The notes under the pieces: model-generated
What the model saw: the letters and a program-made list of their open reading frames with translations, nothing else
What the model was told of the DNA's origin: nothing
Database searches by the model: none
Position numbers and translations under genes: made by a program
Shown here: one piece after another, positions 35,777 through 40,363 of the stretch
Position numbering within the stretch: the first letter of the stretch is position 1
Layout: each line of letters starts with the position of its first letter
NCBI RefSeq assembly: GCF_003336225.1
Contig: NZ_QPID01000016.1
Location: 1-40,363 of the forward strand
Direction: 5' to 3'
Origin: Corallincola holothuriorum
Lineage (GTDB): Bacteria > Pseudomonadota > Gammaproteobacteria > Enterobacterales > Neiellaceae
DNA length: 40,363 bases

Positions 35777-38545
35777 TTACAACGATGCTACGGCGGCTAC
35801 GGCAACACCAGTCTGGTACAAGATCTGGGTGATGTTGGTCCAAAGCGTCAAGTTGTCCATGTACTCGACGTCTAATGGCACCACGATGGTGTCACCCGGT
35901 GCTAGTTGCATTGAACTGCTACCATTGAACCAGAATGATTTCTCAGGGATCATCACCGAACCGTTCGCCCGAATCACGTATATACGGTCATCATCCGCTT
36001 GCTTCTTCAAACCTCCGCTACGCGCGATATAGTCGTCTACGGTCAATCGGCCATCATACAAATGGGTAATAGGCAGCTGAACTTGCCCTAATACATTCAA
36101 AGAATTTCTAAACGCAGGCACCACCAACTCATCGCCCGGCTCTAAAGCAATATTGAATGCGCTATTCCCTTCCATCAATGCTGGAATATCAACCACCATA
36201 CGGCCAACTGGTTCGATAGTCGTAATATCGTTCAGTAGCTGCTGAAGTTGATCATAGTCAACGAGCTGCCCTTGACCAGAGCCGCTACGCAAGCTCATTC
36301 CAGCTAACTCTGTTCTTAAATCTGATGCAATCTTGGTGAGGAATTTACTCTCCTGCTCTCGCACAGATGCACGAGTAAACACGCTACCATCGATGTGCGC
36401 ATACTCGGTAAAGCCGCCTGCGCGCTTAATCACATCCATCATGGTCTCGCCGCGGCGGATCACATAGGTCCCAGGAAACACTACCTCACCGCGCAACACC
36501 ACTTTCATCTCTTCCTGATAATCCGGAAGGTGGTGAATATTGATACGGTCTTTGCTCTGTAAAATATGATCCTGTGCATCATCGCCGCTAAGTGCTTGCT
36601 GCACATTAAATGACAGATGTTCAATACTGACTCTGAAATCGTTTTCAACGCGGTTACGTGCCAATTCTGCTGTTAGGGTGAATGCCGACTCACTTAAACC
36701 ACCAGCGGCTGTCACTATGTCTGAAATACGGCCATTGGCGGGCAAAGGATAGACACCGGGATTTTTAACCGCGCCATCCACTTCAACTAGCTGTATCGGG
36801 GCCCCAGAGCGCCCTTGTGCCTGCAACTGATTAACGATAGGTAGGAGCAAGCGCTTGCGTGAATATTCATGGGCATCCTGATACGACAGCGTATTTCTAT
36901 CCGCCTGCCCCGCCACCATCTGCTGTAGGCTTGATTCTTGGATCCCCATACTGGAAAGCTTGGTTTGGATCTCGTCTTCCAGCTCTTGCCCTTGCAAGCT
37001 GCCATCAACCCCCAAAAATGCCACCAGATATTCCCGCCAGAACTTGTTACTTTCAACGCGTTCTTCAAGTAACAACGAGCGGCGCTTTTGCAGTTGTTGG
37101 GGCGTTCCTGCAAGGTCTGACAGTGTCGTTGCTGCTGAGGACTTCCGCTCGTAACGGCTAAATAGCACGATGGTATCTCTGGAGGAGAGCAGATAGTCTT
37201 GCTCGCCAGCTTTGCCACTCAGCACATCGCCAGGGGAAAACTGCAGCACTTCGATATCACCGCGTACATTCAGTTCACGCACCACAAGGCCATAATCCAG
37301 ATCCGCATAAGACATCAAGTCTGACGTACGGCTCTTTATCAGCGCTGATATACGCATGTTTTCACTCCAGGCGTAGAGGCCTGGGCGAGTCACTGCGCCC
37401 ATCAAGGTAATTGAGCTGTCAAAGGATGAAGAGGCAGACAGCACACGAAGGAAGTCACCATCTTGCACCTTGCGCTTTAGATCGCTGTCATTGGTCAGAT
37501 CAAGGTTATATGGCTTACGCAATTTAGAGCTGCCAATACGCTCTAAAACGCTCTGTCTAGGATAAGCACCGGATTTAAATCCACCTGCAACAGTAATTAA
37601 GTCGCCAATGGTTTCACTGCCTTTGATCTCGTATATCGCAGGGCGGCGCACTTCACCGTCAACGCTAACGGTATCCCCTACCGGCGGAATAAACACCACG
37701 TCACCAGACTGCAGACGCACATCACTGCTGGTATCACCTTTAGTCAATAGGTCATAAAGATCTAAGGTTGCGACTGTCTGACCTGCACGTTTGAGTTGGA
37801 TATTACGCAAGGAGCCGATCTCATTGATGCCGCCATTGACAAACAACGCATGGGTCATGGTCGATAAAGCACTGACGGTATAGGCTCCGGGCTTGTGCGC
37901 TTCACCGAGCACAAATACTTGAATAGAGCGTAATTCACCTAAAGTGACATTCACGTTCACACCAATGGTTTGGCGCTTAACTTCCTCTTTAACGAACTTC
38001 TTTAATTCACTGTAAGTAAGACCGGCCACTTTTACTGGGCCTAATGAAGGAAAATCGATTGTTCCTTCGCGGGTCACACTGAATTCATGCTCGGCATCCT
38101 GCTTGCCATAAAGCTGGATATTAACCTTATCGCCAGGGCCGATAATATAATTACCCGGCACCAAGCTCATGTTCGCAGGGGCAAACGTCGAAGGACTACC
38201 AGCGAATAAGTCATAACCAAATGGCTTCAGCGTATCATCATCTTCTTCGTCAACAGCGGCACTGCTTTCCAACTCAACCGGCTCAATAGGATTGCCCTGC
38301 TCGTCAAACTGCGTACCTCGAGGGTAAACCAACGGCTGCTGCACTTGAGTTTGTACACTTCGTGAACCACCGTTGAGCTGATTTATATCAACACCATACT
38401 GCTTAGCCAACGCCTGTTGTTGTGCTTTAGGAAGGCGTTTGAACTGTTCTATCTGAGCCTGTGAGGGGCTTGCAGCGACAGTCGGAAATACAACGCAGCT
38501 AATGACAGCAAAAAGGAAAGTACTGAATATCTTACTTTTTATCAT
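35777..38545 (-). CDS. Wza-like SLBB-domain polysaccharide export protein
   Basis: This large outer-membrane or periplasmic export protein has 922 residues. An N-terminal signal sequence spans about 1-25 (a VISC at 14-17 could also be read as a lipobox). It is followed by the Poly_export domain (GPGDKVNIQLYGKQD ... DFPSLGPVKVAGLTY). About six SLBB modules are visible, starting VFVLGEAHKPGAY, VSVDGEVRRPAIY, ITLMGAVTRPGLY, VEVDGAVKNPGVY, VVLRGEVVFPGTY and LNVLGQVQLPITH. It is more than twice the length of E. coli Wza. Such long multi-SLBB proteins head polysaccharide operons in Shewanella and Vibrio. Being first in the operon, it lies directly downstream of the ops element. Confidence 0.93.
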   Translation of the reverse strand: MIKSKIFSTFLFAVISCVVFPTVAASPSQAQIEQFKRLPKAQQQALAKQYGVDINQLNGGSRSVQTQVQQPLVYPRGTQFDEQGNPIEPVELESSAAVDEEDDDTLKPFGYDLFAGSPSTFAPANMSLVPGNYIIGPGDKVNIQLYGKQDAEHEFSVTREGTIDFPSLGPVKVAGLTYSELKKFVKEEVKRQTIGVNVNVTLGELRSIQVFVLGEAHKPGAYTVSALSTMTHALFVNGGINEIGSLRNIQLKRAGQTVATLDLYDLLTKGDTSSDVRLQSGDVVFIPPVGDTVSVDGEVRRPAIYEIKGSETIGDLITVAGGFKSGAYPRQSVLERIGSSKLRKPYNLDLTNDSDLKRKVQDGDFLRVLSASSSFDSSITLMGAVTRPGLYAWSENMRISALIKSRTSDLMSYADLDYGLVVRELNVRGDIEVLQFSPGDVLSGKAGEQDYLLSSRDTIVLFSRYERKSSAATTLSDLAGTPQQLQKRRSLLLEERVESNKFWREYLVAFLGVDGSLQGQELEDEIQTKLSSMGIQESSLQQMVAGQADRNTLSYQDAHEYSRKRLLLPIVNQLQAQGRSGAPIQLVEVDGAVKNPGVYPLPANGRISDIVTAAGGLSESAFTLTAELARNRVENDFRVSIEHLSFNVQQALSGDDAQDHILQSKDRINIHHLPDYQEEMKVVLRGEVVFPGTYVIRRGETMMDVIKRAGGFTEYAHIDGSVFTRASVREQESKFLTKIASDLRTELAGMSLRSGSGQGQLVDYDQLQQLLNDITTIEPVGRMVVDIPALMEGNSAFNIALEPGDELVVPAFRNSLNVLGQVQLPITHLYDGRLTVDDYIARSGGLKKQADDDRIYVIRANGSVMIPEKSFWFNGSSSMQLAPGDTIVVPLDVEYMDNLTLWTNITQILYQTGVAVAAVASL

Positions 38546-38682
38546 GGTTTAAGGCGTTCCAGCTCGACGAACTCGTCAATAGTATTGATATAGCAACGAA
38601 GCGCTAACTTCAGTTCCTTTGATTGATGAAAGTTTACTACAGCTTACTGAATATTGTTAAGGCCAAAGGTAGTTATTTCAGG

Positions 38683-38694
38683 CACGCTACCGCC
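38683..38694 (-). promoter_or_regulatory. ops element (core of JUMPstart)
   Basis: The minus strand reads GGCGGTAGCGTG, a perfect match to the E. coli ops element recognised by RfaH on the non-template strand of paused RNA polymerase. The flanks (CAAGG before, CCTGAAA after) also agree with JUMPstart. It is 138 bases upstream of the SLBB export gene start and downstream of rfaH. It predicts RfaH-dependent antitermination of the whole operon. Confidence 0.93.
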
Positions 38695-38735
38695 CTTGGG
38701 TTACGGCCCCCAAATCGCCTTAACAAATTGAATTT

Positions 38736-38764
38736 TATATATTTAGGCCCACTATCCTGAGCAA
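38736..38764 (-). promoter_or_regulatory. Candidate operon promoter upstream of ops
   Basis: On the minus strand TTGCTC (38759-38764), 17 bases, then TATATA (38736-38741) gives a reasonable sigma-70 pair. This would place the start of transcription about 35-45 bases before ops, in line with known JUMPstart leaders. An overlapping pair, TTGGTT-16-GATAGT, is also possible. Confidence 0.4.
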
Positions 38765-38886
38765 TTGCGCGCAACCAACTCATTGTGACCGCGCGCATTC
38801 TACAACAAACCCGTCGCCGTATACCAATCGATGTCAAATTATATGACAGTTGATTTATCGGCTAAGCGCATCAAGTTCTTACCATT

Positions 38887-39396
38887 TCATTGTTTCTGCA
38901 GATGAATATTCTCAACGGATACCCGTTGCTGTTTACCAAGCAGATCAATCAGCACAAATGCCCGTTGTTCACCATCTTCGAGCTGATACAGCGCATCCAA
39001 CCCTTTCAAGCTGCCATCAGTGATAACCATTTTGTCGCCGGACTGCGGCGCGCTGGCATCGATCTGCGCAACCATTTCCCCGCAACGTTGTTTTATTTCA
39101 TCAATTAACAGGTCTGGCACGCTCGACAAATGGTTACCAAAACGGACGACAGCACTGACTCCGCGTGTCGATTGGATCGTTGTTAGCGCAATGAGCTGAG
39201 GGTTGAAACGAGCGAAAATATAACCGGGGAAGAGTGCTTCAGAAACTACGGTGCGTTTACCGCGGGAGATTTTAGTTACGGTGATTTTAGGGAAATAGGC
39301 CTCAACGAGCTGCAACTCTAGGTTGTCAACAGCACGCTGCTCTTGCCGAGCTTTTACCTTTAGCAGAAACCAATTTTCCATCTGAACAGACGACAA
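38887..39396 (-). CDS. rfaH: RfaH transcription antiterminator
   Basis: This NusG paralogue is recruited at ops sites and suppresses pausing and Rho termination in long polysaccharide operons. The protein aligns with E. coli RfaH along its length: ENWFLLKVKARQEQRA at the N-terminus, SRGKRTVVSEALFPGYIFARF, TRGVSAVVRFG, and the C-terminal SGDKMVITDGSLKGLDALYQ. AGGAG lies six bases before a TTG at 39396, which supports the 169-residue form. The ATG at 39381 (MENWFLL) matches the family start but is 21 bases from that site. The gene lies next to its predicted target ops, unlike the unlinked rfaH of E. coli. Confidence 0.92.
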   Translation of the reverse strand: MSSVQMENWFLLKVKARQEQRAVDNLELQLVEAYFPKITVTKISRGKRTVVSEALFPGYIFARFNPQLIALTTIQSTRGVSAVVRFGNHLSSVPDLLIDEIKQRCGEMVAQIDASAPQSGDKMVITDGSLKGLDALYQLEDGEQRAFVLIDLLGKQQRVSVENIHLQKQ

Positions 39397-39754
39397 ACAA
39401 AACTCCTTGGCTTGCGGATCACTGCACCTGACAATAGAAAGCCGATGTAACTATAGGCGCTTTTGGAAAAAAATGAGCCGCTCTTCCCTGTTGCGCGGAG
39501 TTTAACAAGAGTTTTGACCGTGGTCGAGATGTTACACGCTTTGCTACTTAAGAATTTACCGAATTATCCCTGATATTTGATTTTGATAGCCGCTGCACTT
39601 GGTACTCACCCGGTAGCTGTAACTATTTTGTTCTGAAGAGTACGATTACCGAAAGTTAGCAAAGGGCATTAAAGTCACTTTACCCTTGTTGGAGAGAATT
39701 GAGGACGAAGGGCTCAGATGGAAGATAGGAGATAGGAAGATAGGAGGCAATAAG
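39397..39754. other. Spacer upstream of rfaH with a GATAGGA tandem repeat
   Basis: No gene is seen. Bases 39717-39747 are a short tandem of the words GGAAGATAGGA and GATAGGA. The stretch from about 39420 to 39600 is likely to hold the rfaH promoter (TATAGT on the minus strand near 39450 is a possible -10), but no good -35 box was found. Confidence 0.4.
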
Positions 39755-40114
39755 TTACATATCTAATTGCGCATTAATCACCTCTAGCACACCTTGTAAA
39801 TTTTCGATCACCTCATTGTTCCAGAAACGTATCACATGAAAACCCAGCCTCTGTAAATAGGCTGTTCTGACCTCATCATAGTTGGCCTGCGATATATGCT
39901 GGCTTCCATCAAGCTCCACAATGAGGTGACGCTCTAGGCAAACGAAGTCCACAATGTAGCGGCCTAAAGGAACCTGACGACGAAATTTGCAACTTTGTAG
40001 TTGCCTTGCGCGAAGCTTTGACCAAAGTTGCTTTTCGACGTCAGTTTGGGCTTTTCTTAGTGCGCGAGCTTTTAAATGTAATGGTGAAGAGATGATTCCA
40101 TCCTTGGAGTATTT
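39755..40114 (-). pseudogene. DUF559 endonuclease-like gene lacking a start codon
   Basis: The frame is open from 40114 to the stop at 39755 and encodes a nearly complete DUF559 (Vsr/MutH-like nuclease fold) domain. It includes SPLHLKARALRKAQTDVEKQLW, KLRARQLQSCKFRRQVPLG, YIVDFVCLERHLIVELDGSQH and LGFHVIRFWNNEVIENL. The N-terminal part has no in-frame ATG, GTG or TTG before an in-frame TAG at 40115-40117. The only nearby ATG (40101) is in another frame and stops after nine codons. A GTG at 39952 would delete half the domain. The gene probably lost its start by a small indel. Such genes are common solitary genes, and no link to the polysaccharide is apparent. Confidence 0.7.
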
Positions 40115-40236
40115 CTAGCCGTCGTCTGAGTATAGCCGTTTGTAGCAGCGCTGATGGTTACAACTTCTCACACCGTAGCAGAAGTCGAAAACAAAGGAGT
40201 TAGCATAGAGCAAAGAGCAAAAGTCCCCTCACCCCG
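40115..40236. repeat. Spacer ending in a partial palindromic repeat
   Basis: No gene is seen. Near 40223-40236 the words CCCCTCACCCCGGCCC are the edge of a dispersed-repeat copy that runs into the terminal inverted repeat. The same junction (repeat joined to the 127-bp unit) occurs at the left end of the window. Confidence 0.6.
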
Positions 40237-40363
40237 GCCCTTGTATCTGTCTCGGGTTACTGATTAGCTATCAGTAATCCACCAAGGCTCAGTGAGTATG
40301 TCCCTAACCCGAGTGCGTTGACACTGTGGGAGAGATGATGCCCTGAGTCTTTTTCTCTAACAC
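40237..40363. repeat. Right copy of the 127-bp perfect terminal inverted repeat
   Basis: This is the exact reverse complement of bases 1-127. See the left copy for internal hairpins. Both copies are followed inward by GGGGTGAGGGG-type repeat sequence, so the homology reaches past the perfect 127 bases with mismatches. Confidence 0.95.

Noticed and set aside
35777-38545. Internal minus-strand frame at 36787-37218 and other overlapping frames inside the SLBB gene
   Set aside because: They are out-of-frame shadows of a clear 922-residue protein with domain-level matches.

Overview
The window is a gammaproteobacterial surface-polysaccharide locus (O-antigen or capsule, Wzx/Wzy type). Almost every gene reads on the minus strand, so the locus is transcribed right to left. 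The MntA/HepT pair resembles the Shewanella oneidensis pair, and a long SLBB-domain export protein followed by Wzz and headed by a linked rfaH also fits Shewanella/Vibrio-like marine Gammaproteobacteria. The species cannot be fixed from sequence alone. The first and last 127 bases are perfect reverse complements, so the window looks like a whole assembly contig ending in a repeat.

Right end (about 38.5-40.4 kb): a damaged DUF559 gene, rfaH, and a 12-base ops element (GGCGGTAGCGTG, minus strand) in the leader of the operon. Next come export and chain-length genes (SLBB protein, wzz), then nucleotide-sugar genes: wecB and wecC (UDP-ManNAcA), rmlB and rmlA, then an aminotransferase and an N-formyltransferase (probably dTDP-Qui4NFo). 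There is no rmlC or rmlD. The centre (about 22.7-28 kb) is visibly AT-rich and holds wzx, a GT2 glycosyltransferase, wzy, an O-acetyltransferase and a GT4 glycosyltransferase.

An IS4-family element (about 20.9-22.1 kb, plus strand) separates this half from a second module. That module contains an AAC(3)-like acetyltransferase, an unknown protein, a two-domain oxidoreductase, a heparinase II/III-like protein, a WbuB-like glycosyltransferase, a PglC-like initiating transferase, a PglD-like acyltransferase, a MaoC-like hydratase, a DegT aminotransferase and a WbpM-like 4,6-dehydratase. Together they predict a bacillosamine-type first sugar on undecaprenyl phosphate, possibly with a 3-hydroxyacyl group. 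A frameshifted IS481-family element then separates wbpM from manC and manB (GDP-mannose). A strong intrinsic terminator lies just after manB. Further left are the mntA/hepT toxin-antitoxin pair and ugd (UDP-glucuronate).

The intergenic spaces carry many degenerate copies of a palindromic repeat (CCCTCATCC...TTCTCCC...GGGAGAAGG type). One unrelated 20-base palindrome sits in frame inside rmlB. Other relics are a solo IS481-type end, a 3' gene fragment before the manB terminator, and a 12-codon reading frame with strong expression signals upstream of ugd.
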